Origin: CAVWDI01 sp963793095
GTDB lineage: Bacteria; Chloroflexota; Anaerolineae; Anaerolineales; UBA4823
Reading direction: 5' to 3'
Assembly: GCA_963793095.1 (NCBI GenBank)
Contig: CAWBYY010000002.1
Coordinates: forward strand, 744,001 to 808,000
DNA length: 64,000 bases
Part shown: piece after piece, positions 18,955-28,109 of the stretch
Position numbering within the stretch: position 1 is the stretch's first letter
Layout of the letters: every line of letters begins with the position of its first letter
Notes under the pieces: generated by a model
What the model was told of the DNA's origin: nothing
The model's input: only the letters and a program-made list of their open reading frames with translations
Database searches by the model: none
Position numbers and translations under genes: made by a program

Positions 18955-20230
18955 AATATTGTTTATTGTCCTGGGGTTGTTTATTCTTATAGTTATTGAT
19001 GTGTTTACGGTTGGAACGCGTTCTGCATATACCCAAGCAAACCCGGCCCGCTTGCTCGGGATGCGGGAGGAGATGGAGTCCGCTGTGAACCGCACCCTCA
19101 GTTTTATTCCGCTGTCGCTGCGCTTGAAAGCGAGCCTCAGCCTGGTTCTTGTTCTCACCCGGTTCGGGTCAGCAGGATTGCTGCTACTGATATTTTCGAT
19201 ACTTTTTCCTACAGCCAGATACCTGGTGATGGCGGCTGTATTGTTGCTTGGCGGATTGCTGCTTTTTAGTTTCGAATGGGGGATCGACAGGCTGGGCTCC
19301 AACAATCCGGAATTATGGTCCGTTCGCTTGAATTTTTTTATCCGCTATCTTCTTGCGCCGCTTTCATTTATTTTCATCCCCTTTGGAGTTAAAGGACAGG
19401 TTAAATCGTCAGGCGAAACGGTTTACCAGGTCACTGAGGATGATCTTATGTCCCTGGTGGACGCCGGTGAAGAGAATGGGGTATTCGAACATGAAGAGCG
19501 CAGGATGATATATTCAATATTCCAGCTGGGAGAAACCCTGGTGCGCGAAATCATGGTGCCGCGCATCGACATCCTTGCACTTGATGTAAATACGCCGCTT
19601 CCGGATGCGGTTGATGCATTTATTAACTCCGGACACTCCCGGGTACCTGTTCATGAAGAAACAGTTGACAACACCCTTGGCTTGCTTTATGCCAAGGACC
19701 TGTTGAAGGTATGGAGAGAGGGAAAGCAGTTGGAAACCCTGAGGGAGTTATTGCGACCAGCCTATTTTATCCCGGAAGCAAAAAAAGTTGACGAACTGCT
19801 GGTTGAAATGCAAACTCAGCACATACACATGGCTGTTGTGGTAGATGAATATGGCGGGATCGCCGGCTTGGTCACGCTGGAGGACATTGTTGAGGAGATT
19901 TTTGGCGAAATTCAGGATGAATTTGATCAGGGCGAGGAATCACCATATCAGATTACCGCTGAAGGCGACTACGTGTTCATGGGGCGGATCGACCTGGACG
20001 ATTTTAATGAGATTATGGACTCCCAGCTTCCAACTGATGAGGCCGATACCCTGGGAGGGTATATCTACAGCCAGCTGGGTCATGTGCCGGGCGTGGGGGA
20101 AAGCGTGGAAAACGAGAATTTGTTGTTAACAGTTGAGCAGGTAAGCGCACGCCGGATCAGAAAAGTGCGGGCGCTGCGGCTCCCAAAAAATGAAATTGAA
20201 GCGAGGAATGAGAAACGTGTTGACGGATGA
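18947..20230 (+). CDS. CorC/HlyC-type protein with CBS pair (CNNM-like)
   Basis: The ATG at 18947 overlaps the glmU stop and yields a 427-residue protein that begins in a membrane helix (MTEILFIVLGLFILIVIDVF). Three or four hydrophobic segments form a DUF21-like N-terminus, followed by a CBS-domain pair (REIMVPRIDILALDVNTPLP and MAVVVDEYGGIAGLVTLEDIVEEIFGEI) and the C-terminal CorC_HlyC domain (LPTDEADTLGGYIYSQLGHVPGVGE). The family is tied to Mg/Co efflux or magnesium protection. A pyrimidine-salvage gene follows with overlap. Confidence 0.88.
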   Translation: MTEILFIVLGLFILIVIDVFTVGTRSAYTQANPARLLGMREEMESAVNRTLSFIPLSLRLKASLSLVLVLTRFGSAGLLLLIFSILFPTARYLVMAAVLLLGGLLLFSFEWGIDRLGSNNPELWSVRLNFFIRYLLAPLSFIFIPFGVKGQVKSSGETVYQVTEDDLMSLVDAGEENGVFEHEERRMIYSIFQLGETLVREIMVPRIDILALDVNTPLPDAVDAFINSGHSRVPVHEETVDNTLGLLYAKDLLKVWREGKQLETLRELLRPAYFIPEAKKVDELLVEMQTQHIHMAVVVDEYGGIAGLVTLEDIVEEIFGEIQDEFDQGEESPYQITAEGDYVFMGRIDLDDFNEIMDSQLPTDEADTLGGYIYSQLGHVPGVGESVENENLLLTVEQVSARRIRKVRALRLPKNEIEARNEKRVDG

Positions 20231-20627
20231 ACAGCGCGACAGCCTGGTAAAAGCTGCCAGTGATGCCAGGGGATGGGCTTATGCCCCTTATTCGAAATAC
20301 TTTGTTGGGGCGGCGTTGCTGGCTGAATCAGGAGAAATTTATGACGGGGTGAATGTAGAAAATGCAGCCTACCCGACCAGCATGTGCGCAGAACGGACAG
20401 CTGTATTTAAGGCGGTATCTCAGGGCGAAAGGAAATTTCTGGCGATAGCGGTTGTGACCGAAAATGGCGGTTCTCCCTGCGGCGCTTGCCGCCAGGTCCT
20501 GGCAGAATTTGGTTCGGATATCCTTGTTCTGGTTGCAAATGAAAGCGGTCAACTGCTTGATGAATCAAGACTTTTTGACCTGCTGCCGGGCGCGTTTGGA
20601 CCGGAGCATTTACCGGGACACAAATAA
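20208..20627 (+). CDS. cdd: Cytidine deaminase
   Basis: This enzyme deaminates cytidine or deoxycytidine to uridine. The zinc site is visible as CAERTA (Cys plus catalytic Glu) and PCGACRQ, with the usual FVGAAL and NVENAAYP segments. Length, about 139 residues from this ATG, fits the homotetrameric family. Three starts are possible (ATG 20190, ATG 20208, GTG 20217). The GAGG at 20203-20206 best serves the GTG at 20217, so the true protein may be 3 residues shorter. It overlaps the end of the CorC-like gene. Confidence 0.93.
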   Translation: MRNVLTDEQRDSLVKAASDARGWAYAPYSKYFVGAALLAESGEIYDGVNVENAAYPTSMCAERTAVFKAVSQGERKFLAIAVVTENGGSPCGACRQVLAEFGSDILVLVANESGQLLDESRLFDLLPGAFGPEHLPGHK

Positions 20628-20636
20628 AGTCTTTTA

Positions 20637-21824
20637 TCAGGGCGTAGGGGTGGGGGTGATATTCTCAATCAGGGAAAGTAGTATCCAGCCCTGCTGCCCA
20701 TCCGGAAGCAAAACCGCAACCCAGGTTGCTCCATCTGTTTCAATTTGAGAATCTGGCAGCAGCACCAGGACAGTGTTATCGGCGATAAAGCCGGCAGTCG
20801 ATCCGCCTGGTTCAACCCGGAAACGGGCGCCGTCCGGTGAGCGCACTACCACGAACACCGGCGTTGCCGTTGGTGTCGCGGTTTTGGTTGGTGTGCTGGT
20901 GGCTGTTGGGGTAAAGGTTGCCGTGAAGGTGGGGGTGGGCGGGACAGGGGTTGGTGTTTCGGTCGCAGTGGGGGTTACGGTTGGAGTTGAGCTGGGTATA
21001 GGGGTGGGAAGCCCTATTTTAGCGCCGTACACAGCTCCAAATCCGCTAATTCCGATAAACATGATTACGCACAACATTCCAATGACCGCTCCGAGGGTAT
21101 ATCCGAATAACGTCAATGGCCGAAATCCCAGGATCGCCAGAGTCAGCGCTCCCAGAATGACTGCGAATGCCAGGTGGACTGCAAATACAACCAGCCCGTC
21201 AAAAACCAGCCGGGTTGCGCCAATCCCAAATCCGAAACCGGCTGTTACGAGCGGAAGGTATAGTTCATATGTCAGGGCAACGCTCGGTAATGCTAAACGA
21301 GGGATCGTGTCTTTCTGGCTGCTGCGGGCGATTGCTAAAGTGGTAAGAACTGCTGAAACAGCAAGCACAATAGAATCTGTCCAGGAAAGCAGCGCCTGGT
21401 TGTACAGCTGTTTGAATTCGAAAGAGAGCCAGTTCGTGGATGCATATGCTGCCAGCCAGCCCGAGGAAAATGCGAGCAAACTCCCGATCAGTAAGCCAGC
21501 CAGACTCTTCAGGAAATATGGGAAAGAGCCAATTACCGTGCCGAGGGAGATCCCCACCAGAGGCGCCATTAACGGCGCCAGGCTGGCTCCCAGCACAAAC
21601 AGCGCTGGTTCATTGAACAGTATGCCCGAGCTCATTACCAGACCCGCGACGAACGAAAACAGGAAGAAATCGACAGATGGAGCAGCCCTTCTGGCGACAA
21701 GGTCCAGCAGTTTGGCCTGTTCGTCTGCTTCAAGCGGGGCTAAAATCCGCCTTGCCCGCCGCCGGCGGGCTGGCGGCAGGTTTTCAGGATCATCGGGGTA
21801 CTGTTCGATATTTGGTATGTTCAT
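20637..21824 (-). CDS. DUF389 membrane protein with Thr-Pro linker and C-terminal SH3-like domain
   Basis: A 395-residue protein whose N-terminal part has six or more membrane segments with the DUF389 hallmarks (LGASLAPLMAPLVGISLGTVIG). After the membrane part, a Thr-Pro-rich linker of about 50 residues leads to an SH3b-like domain (FRVEPGGSTAGFIADNTVLVLL, WVAVLLPDGQQGWILLSLI) and a TPTPTP end. The linker and SH3 part would sit outside, perhaps touching the cell wall. The DUF389 family has no firm function. It begins with ATGA overlapping the stop of the HAD gene upstream, so the two are coupled. Confidence 0.8.
   Translation of the reverse strand: MNIPNIEQYPDDPENLPPARRRRARRILAPLEADEQAKLLDLVARRAAPSVDFFLFSFVAGLVMSSGILFNEPALFVLGASLAPLMAPLVGISLGTVIGSFPYFLKSLAGLLIGSLLAFSSGWLAAYASTNWLSFEFKQLYNQALLSWTDSIVLAVSAVLTTLAIARSSQKDTIPRLALPSVALTYELYLPLVTAGFGFGIGATRLVFDGLVVFAVHLAFAVILGALTLAILGFRPLTLFGYTLGAVIGMLCVIMFIGISGFGAVYGAKIGLPTPIPSSTPTVTPTATETPTPVPPTPTFTATFTPTATSTPTKTATPTATPVFVVVRSPDGARFRVEPGGSTAGFIADNTVLVLLPDSQIETDGATWVAVLLPDGQQGWILLSLIENITPTPTP
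20860..21005 (-). repeat. Low-complexity Thr-Pro codon repeat
   Basis: Coding-strand ACN-CCN repeats encode a TPTxTPT linker in the DUF389 protein. It is compositional and not a mobile or regulatory repeat. The reverse strand gives a long Val/Gly-rich open frame that is not a gene. Confidence 0.7.
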
Positions 21825-22291
21825 TTCCGCAGGCTGGCGACTAAACGAATTGGGTTCTGGAGCAGCCCAAACGCCGTAAAGATATCCGGTACAATCAGGT
21901 CTGCTGATTTTAAAGTTTCAAAGGCAGCACCTTCAGTAGATAAAACGCATATCCCGATTGCAGATTTTTTCAACATTAAAGCGTCATTTGCCCCCTGGCC
22001 AATAGCTACAACCCTGTTGGAGCCCAGGGAATCGATATAGTTTGATTTTTGACTCTGTTCATCTCCCGGTTGAATCCGGACTGCTTTAAGATTTAATTTC
22101 TGGTCGATGGATTTCTGGTGACCATGAGTATCAGCGGTTAACAAATGGATTTCCAGGCGGTCTTTAAGTTCACTGATCGTACGCCCAATCCCTTCGATCA
22201 ACTCTCCGTCGATTGCGATTGTTCCATTCACATCACAAACAAGATACTCCAGGAAAATTGCCCCGCGTCCGGGGATGTTGATCTCAATCAT
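21821..22291 (-). CDS. Soluble P-type-ATPase-like HAD hydrolase
   Basis: The 156-residue protein has the minimal HAD core of stand-alone phosphatases related to P-type ATPase P domains (COG4087). HAD motif I reads VCDVNGTIAIDG, in which the second catalytic Asp of the usual DxDGT is Asn. Motif II is LLTADTHG and the motif III/IV region GQGANDALMLKKSAIG. The Asn replacement is what P-type ATPase P domains use less often (they have DKTGT), so phosphatase activity is uncertain. It is coupled to the DUF389 gene by a 4-nt overlap. Confidence 0.75.
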   Translation of the reverse strand: MIEINIPGRGAIFLEYLVCDVNGTIAIDGELIEGIGRTISELKDRLEIHLLTADTHGHQKSIDQKLNLKAVRIQPGDEQSQKSNYIDSLGSNRVVAIGQGANDALMLKKSAIGICVLSTEGAAFETLKSADLIVPDIFTAFGLLQNPIRLVASLRK

Positions 22292-22354
22292 CCACCTATT
22301 ATAACCTCATCAACTCGTGTAAAATAAGGGGGTAATTTTTAATGTCCCATTTTT

Positions 22355-23444
22355 TTGCGAATTATTGTGAAAATCTCAAACTACCTCTCCAAACTAGAAA
22401 TTTTTATATTCCTGTTTGTTTTTGCCCTCGGGATTGCTGGCTGTTCATCTTCACCATCAAGTGACGGGATAGTACTGACTGAGACTGTGATTGGAACCCT
22501 ACCGCCAACCGCAACGTTGGTTCCGCTTCCAACGCACACCCTGCCACCTAATAAAATATTATTATATGCAGGAGTCGGTTCTAATCTTGAAACTGCCGGG
22601 CAGTTAGAAAGCGAGCTTACACAAATTGCTGGTGAGAGCGGGTATGTTTTTGAGAGGGTATCTGACCCAATCCAACCATTCCTCCAGCGTGATGTCAGGC
22701 TGGTCGTGGCACTGGCGCCAGTTGATGGGTTGAATAACCTGGCACTGAACTATCCAGGGATTCAATTCCTGGGGGTTGGCATCACAGATGCACTCCCTTC
22801 GAATAATTTAAGCATTGTGAGATCAGCTCTTGGCAGGCCGGACCAGCAGGGTTTTATCGCTGGATACCTTGCAACCGTTTTGACGAATGATTGGCGTGTC
22901 GGAGTGATCAGCCGGGGCGATTCGCCTGATGGGAAAGCAGCCCGAAATGCGTTTTCTAAAGGAGTTGTTTTCTTCTGCGGTCTTTGCCAGCCGGTTTATC
23001 CTCCTTTTTACGAGTACCCGCTTTTTTATGATCTCCCCGCAGGAGCGAGTGAGGGAGAACAGCAGGCTGCCGCAGATTTTCTGATCAGCCAGGAGGTTAA
23101 AACCGTTTATATTTTTCCAGGATCAGGCAGCGAATTCCTGATTGAATATCTAGCCCAGAATGGAGTAAATATTATCGGTGGTACAACCCCGCCTGATGCC
23201 GTTAAGAATAATTGGATTGCCTCTGTCCAGGTTGATCTTTCAGCCGCGGTAAAGGAGATATGGACACTCATTTTGAATGGAGAATCTGGCATCGAAGTGA
23301 CCGCGCCGATAATCATTTCACATCGGAATGAAATCCTTATTCAGTCCAGGCAGGCAGCAGCATGTGGAGAAGGTTCTTAATAACCTTCTGGATGGATATA
23401 TCGATACCGGGATTGATCCTTTAACTGGTGAAGAAACTTATTAA
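22355..23444 (+). CDS. Orphan BMP-like lipoprotein (one frame change near the 3' end)
   Basis: Signal sequence and lipobox (FVFALGIAGC) are followed by a Thr/Pro linker and a periplasmic binding fold like the Basic Membrane Protein / Med family (FLGVGITDALPSNNLSIVRS, RPDQQGFIAGYLAT, VGVISRGD). The start is TTG at 22355 or GTG at 22367. The frame stops at 23380, but another frame entered between about 23345 and 23362 continues with HVEKVLNNLLDGYIDTGIDP to 23444, the expected C-terminus; the change equals one extra base. It lies upstream of a full BMP importer but separated by 410 nt and has no own permease, so it may be an accessory receptor. Confidence 0.7.
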
Positions 23445-23855
23445 ACCCTGATTTCTAATCTTTTAAGAAATGAAATGCGTTATACTAATTTTGCGATCAC
23501 AACCAGAAAATATTGGGTATAATAAACTAGGAATAACCGAATATTTCATGGGTTCTAATGAGGGATTAAATTAAATATAGATTGTGTTTCTTGCATTATA
23601 TAACACAGCAGTATAAGGCGTTTATCAAAAAAGTAAAAATTGTGATGGATTAAAAGTGGGTATTATATTTAGCAAAATCAGTTAGTAATTCGTAAAAAAT
23701 GTGAAGAATGACCTATTGAACTTAAGTTGTAAATATGCGAAACGGGTAATATGGTCTAGATAATGAAAGGAGGAAAATAAGAAAAAGGAAATTTGTTTTA
23801 AGAACTGTGCATATGAAAAAATCTTAAAATACCAATTTTTGGAGGAGATGTATCC
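23445..23855. other. AT-rich intergenic region before the nucleoside importer
   Basis: About 410 nt of AT-rich sequence with no coding potential. Several -10-like boxes are present (for example TTATAT at 23663-23668) but no -35/-10 pair is convincing. No recognised riboswitch motif was seen. It must contain the promoter of the BMP importer. Confidence 0.4.
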
Positions 23856-25097
23856 ATGGCTAAAAGGCTTTTCTTTGTGCTATCGTTGTTGGTTGTAGGG
23901 GCAATGTTGTTTAGCGCCTGCGCTCCTCAGACAGTGGTAGAAACTGTCGAGGTTGAGAAAGTAGTCGAAAAAACAGTCGAAGTTGAAAAAGTAGTTGAGG
24001 TTGTTGAGACCGTTGAAGTAGAGGTTGAGAAGGTTGTCGAAGTAATGGTCACCGCAGAACCTATCGAGACGATGCGGATTGGCTACGTCACAGACACAGG
24101 CGGAATTGATGACAAGAGCTTTAATACCGCCCAGTGGAAAGGCATAGAGAAAGCGGAGGAGGAATTAGTCGGGGTAGAGGCACGTTTCATTCAATCCGAT
24201 GAAGCTACCCAGTACGAACCAAACATAACCGAGTTCGCCAGCCAGGGTTACAACCTGGTGATCGCTTCGGGCTTCTTCCTGGGTGGCGATCTGGCAAAAG
24301 TGGCGGCACAATACCCGGATGTCAATTTCTCCATCGTGGATTACACCTACCCGGATCCATTTGGCGTGCCTGAAGGGGTTGTGGGTAACGCAGAATGTAT
24401 CCCCAATGTGATGGGACAAATCTTCAAGACCGACCAGGCAGCCTACCTTGCTGGTTACCTGGCAGCCGGGATGACCAAGACTGGCAAAGTTGGATACTTT
24501 GGTGGAGCCAAGATCCCAACCGTAACCATATTTGGGGTAGGCTTCCAGAAGGGCATTGAAGCTTACAATGAGGCTCATGGCACGGAAGTGGAGCTGATCG
24601 GCTGGGACAACGAAACCGGAGAAGGTCTTTTTACCGGAGACTTTGTCGACTTGACGAAGGGTAAGGAAGCGACCGAATCTCTGTTTGATGAAGGCGCCGA
24701 TATCTTTATCCCAGTTGGCGGATTGATTGGATCACCCGGATTCGATGTTGCTCGAGAACGCGGCGGTTACGGCATCTGGGTTGACGTGGACGGTCACTTT
24801 CTTTTACCAGAAGCACGAGATGTGATGTTGACCTCCGTGATGAAGAACATGGAGCAATCGGTGTTCGATGTTATCAAAACCACCCAAGAAGGGCAATTCA
24901 ATGGCTGCGGCGTCTACGTCGGCGACTTAGCCAATAATGGCGTTGATATCGCACCTTACCACCTGCTAGAGGATACCATTCCTAATGATCTCAAGGCTGA
25001 AATCGAAGATCTGAAACAAAAAATAATCTCTGGCGAAATCGAGGACACTGGATGTCTATCGTACCCAGAGCACTGCCCAGGTGGGTTGTACGATTGA
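23856..25097 (+). CDS. BMP-family nucleoside-binding lipoprotein of an ABC importer
   Basis: A 413-residue lipoprotein with lipobox FSAC and, directly after it, a striking Val/Glu heptad-like stalk of about 45 residues (VVETVEVEKVVEKTVEVEKV and on), which is likely a rigid spacer. The binding domain has the BMP pattern: RIGYVTDTGGIDDKSFNTAQWKG, NLVIASGFFLGG, QAAYLAGYLAAGMTKTGKVG, FGVGFQKGIEAYN. BMP proteins such as PnrA, BmpA and NupA bind purine or other nucleosides. GGAGG is 8 nt upstream. The three genes after it provide the ATPase and two permeases. Confidence 0.92.
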   Translation: MAKRLFFVLSLLVVGAMLFSACAPQTVVETVEVEKVVEKTVEVEKVVEVVETVEVEVEKVVEVMVTAEPIETMRIGYVTDTGGIDDKSFNTAQWKGIEKAEEELVGVEARFIQSDEATQYEPNITEFASQGYNLVIASGFFLGGDLAKVAAQYPDVNFSIVDYTYPDPFGVPEGVVGNAECIPNVMGQIFKTDQAAYLAGYLAAGMTKTGKVGYFGGAKIPTVTIFGVGFQKGIEAYNEAHGTEVELIGWDNETGEGLFTGDFVDLTKGKEATESLFDEGADIFIPVGGLIGSPGFDVARERGGYGIWVDVDGHFLLPEARDVMLTSVMKNMEQSVFDVIKTTQEGQFNGCGVYVGDLANNGVDIAPYHLLEDTIPNDLKAEIEDLKQKIISGEIEDTGCLSYPEHCPGGLYD

Positions 25098-25134
25098 TGT
25101 TCGAGAGAACACTGATTTAATTTCAAGTTAGTTT

Positions 25135-25173
25135 ACCAGGCGGTACTGAGTATTATTTATGGTACCGCCTGGT
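25135..25173 (+). terminator. Perfect 12-bp hairpin after the BMP gene, without T-run
   Basis: ACCAGGCGGTAC (25135-25146) pairs with 25162-25173 around a 15-nt loop. No T-run follows, so it is more likely an mRNA-stabilising or partial-termination element between the highly expressed receptor gene and the transporter genes. It parallels the hairpin at 12875-12906. Confidence 0.5.
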
Positions 25174-25220
25174 TACAATCCCGTAAATATTGATAAAATT
25201 TAATTTTTTAGGAGTTTAGA

Positions 25221-26757
25221 ATGCCTCCATTGTTGGAATTACGCGGTATCACAAAACGTTTTCCGGGTGTTCTGGCTAACGACAAAATCGATTTGGATCT
25301 ACATGAAGGCGAAATATTGGCGTTGTTGGGGGAAAATGGAGCAGGTAAAACAACTTTAATGAACATCCTTTATGGTCTTTACACTCCTGATGAGGGTGAA
25401 ATCCTTGATCCGTGGAGATAAAGCCGAAATTCATGGTCCAAACGATGCAATTGAACTGGGGATTGGAATGGTGCACCAACATTTTATGCTGGTGCCAGTT
25501 TTTACGGTAACGGAAAACGTCATGCTGGGGATTGAATCGACAAAAGCGGGAGTGTTCCTGGATCGTGCAATCGCATCCAAACGGATCAAAGATATATCTG
25601 AAAGCTATGGTTTGCAGGTCGATCCTGATGCTTATATTGAGGACCTCTCGGTTGGGGAGGAGCAGCGGGTTGAAATCATCAAGGTGTTGTACCGGCAAGC
25701 TGATATATTAATTCTTGACGAGCCTACCGCGGTTCTGACACCTCAAGAGGTAGAGGAATTATTCAAAGTTATCCGTTCTTTGGTAGAAAGGGGAAAATCT
25801 GTTGTTTTCATCACGCATAAATTAAACGAGGTGCTGGAATTAGCTGACCGTATCATAGTGCTGCGACATGGTAAAGTGGTTGGCAGTACTACCCCAGCAC
25901 AGGCGACTGAAAAATCGTTGGCTAATATGATGGTGGGAAGGGAGGTCATCCTTGTTGTAGATAAAAAACCAGCCCAGCCAGGAGATGTGATTCTTGAGGT
26001 TGAGAATTTATCTGTGCTCGATGATCGCAAGTTGATGGCGGTTGACGGAGTCACATTTCAGGTCAAGGCAGGTGAAGTGCTTGGGATCGCTGGTGTTCAG
26101 GGCAATGGTCAAACCGAATTGGCGGAAGCTCTAACGGGTTTACGAACCATCGAAAATGGGAATGTAAGAATACTTGACCAGGAAATCACAAATAAGTCCC
26201 CTCGACAGATCAGTGAGATCGGATCGGCTCATGTACCTGAGAATCGCCAGCGCGATGGTTTGGTGCTTTCATTTTCTGTTGCGGATAATATGGTGCTGAA
26301 CACGTATTATGAAAAACCTTTTGCCAGTGGTTTAACGCTCCACCATGACGAGATCGAGAAAGCTGCTATAGAAAGAGTTGAACAATTTGATGTACGGACA
26401 CCGAGCGTCTATATTCCAGCTTCTAATTTGTCCGGAGGCAACCAGCAGAAGGTGATCGTGGCGCGTGAATTTTCTCGACCGATAAAATTATTGATCGCCT
26501 CACAACCAACCAGAGGGCTTGATGTTGGCTCGATTGAGTATATACACAGCCGAATTCTTGAGAAAAGAGACCATGGCACCGCAGTTCTTTTGATCTCACC
26601 TGAGTTAGAAGAGGTGATGAACTTATCAGACCGTATTGCTGTCATGTATGAAGGAAAAATTATTGGTACTGTAAATGCTGAAGAAGCAACCAAAGAAAAG
26701 CTCGGATTATTGATGGCGGGGATAACAGATAAAGCGCCGGAATTGGTCAAAGCTTAA
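25221..26757 (+). CDS. Nucleoside ABC importer ATPase, double cassette (NupO/RbsA-like), one frame change
   Basis: A two-cassette ATPase of the simple-sugar/nucleoside class. The first cassette has Walker A GENGAGKTT and, after the frame change, QHF, signature LSVGEEQRVEI and Walker B ILILDEPTAVLT. The second cassette keeps a degenerate P-loop (GVQGNGQTE), as is normal for RbsA-type proteins, and the LSGGNQQK signature. The first frame ends at 25421; the second resumes as LIRGDKAEIHGPNDA near 25400, which equals one extra base in ATCCTTGATC. With this correction the length (about 511 residues) is normal. AGGAG precedes the ATG. Confidence 0.9.
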
Positions 26758-26801
26758 GTATTGTTTGCATAATTGAGCAGTAACATACGTAGGAGGTACC
26801 C

Positions 26802-28070
26802 TTGAATCCGGAACAAGAGAATCCAACAAAAGCTACCCAGGTTGATGATGCGGGTAAAGGTTCTTTAATGCGGAGGATATTTGTCCGCAAGGGTTTTTGG
26901 AAGGCCATCGTTTTACCACTGTTGTCCGTTTTTACGGCGCTTTTGATTGGAGCGTTCATTGTAGCGGTGTCTTCACCGCTTGTCTTGGCAGCCTGGAAGG
27001 AATTTTTTCATTTCCCACTGGGAGCGCTACAAATTACGTTCTTAATCATAAAAGATGCCTATACAGCGCTATTATTTGGGGCATTTGGCGTACCTGGAGA
27101 CATGGTCAATGCGATCTCCGTTTGGAGAGCGACTGGGGATACGCGGGTATTATTGGAAGCTTTTCGATCATTCAGCGAGAGTTTAGTGATAACAACGCCC
27201 TATATTTTTGCGGGTTTGGCGGTGGCATTGGGGTTCCGGGGTGGGTTGTTCAACATTGGAGCGGAGGGTCAATTATTCGTGGGAGGTCTTGCCTCCGTTT
27301 TCGTTGGATATTCACTGCGTGGATTACCGATGATCATCCATCTACCACTGGCGGTACTGGCGGGCATACTGGCTGGCGCCGTCTGGGGAGCTATTCCTGG
27401 AATTCTGAAAGCGCGTACCGGAGCGCATGAGGTCATCAACACTATCATGATGAATTACATAGCTTTCCGACTGACGGATTATCTTCTAACGGGTCCCATG
27501 GCGCGTCCGGATAGATTGCCGATTACTCCTGAAATTGCACCATCTGCCTATTTACCGCTGTTGTTCGCAAAACCTATGCGGATTCACCTGGGATTCTTTA
27601 TTGCGCTGTTCTGCGCCTGGCTGGTGTACTGGTTCTTATGGAAAACGACCAAGGGTATGGAGATCCGTATGGTTGGGGCAAATCCGCATGCCGCACGCTA
27701 TGCTGGGATTGCGATCTCGGTCATTATTGTTTTAACGATGTCTCTGAGCGGTGCACTGGCGGGTATGGCGGGAGTTAATCAGGTGTTAGGCGTGGATCAC
27801 CGACTGGTGCGAGCATTCTCTACTGGTTATGGTTTCGATTCGATCGCGCTGGCGTTGCTGGGAAACAGCCACCCCTTAGGTGTGGTGCTGGCGTCGCTGT
27901 TGTTTGGATTTCTGAGAGGTGGTGCAGCTCGCATGCAGTCAGTAGCTGGAGTACCAGTGGAGATCATCCGGGTTATCCAGGGTTTAATCATTATTTTTGT
28001 CGCCGCCCCAGAGATCATTCGCAGCCTGTACCGTCTTAAGAAACCAACCGAGGAGGAGGAGAGGAGTTAG
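26802..28070 (+). CDS. Nucleoside ABC importer permease (NupP-like)
   Basis: A 422-residue BPD_transp_2 family permease. The TTG start is supported by a perfect AGGAGG 8 nt upstream and no better ATG. Typical motifs are GLAVALGFRGGLFNIGAEGQLFVGG and MSLSGALAGMAGVNQVLGVDHR. About eight to ten membrane helices are predicted. In this class the two permeases form a heterodimer; the longer one with the N-terminal hydrophilic tail comes first, as here. Confidence 0.92.
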   Translation: MNPEQENPTKATQVDDAGKGSLMRRIFVRKGFWKAIVLPLLSVFTALLIGAFIVAVSSPLVLAAWKEFFHFPLGALQITFLIIKDAYTALLFGAFGVPGDMVNAISVWRATGDTRVLLEAFRSFSESLVITTPYIFAGLAVALGFRGGLFNIGAEGQLFVGGLASVFVGYSLRGLPMIIHLPLAVLAGILAGAVWGAIPGILKARTGAHEVINTIMMNYIAFRLTDYLLTGPMARPDRLPITPEIAPSAYLPLLFAKPMRIHLGFFIALFCAWLVYWFLWKTTKGMEIRMVGANPHAARYAGIAISVIIVLTMSLSGALAGMAGVNQVLGVDHRLVRAFSTGYGFDSIALALLGNSHPLGVVLASLLFGFLRGGAARMQSVAGVPVEIIRVIQGLIIIFVAAPEIIRSLYRLKKPTEEEERS

Positions 28071-28109
28071 TCGTCATGCAAGGTTGGAGTTCGACATAAG
28101 GAGCAGCTC

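Noticed and set aside
20773..21879. A 368-codon plus-strand frame rich in Val and Gly
   Set aside because: It is the reverse reading of the Thr-Pro linker and membrane helices of the DUF389 gene.
25396..25412. Programmed ribosomal frameshifting in the ABC ATPase
   Set aside because: There is no slippery heptamer or downstream structure, and nine other unrelated genes show similar single shifts.
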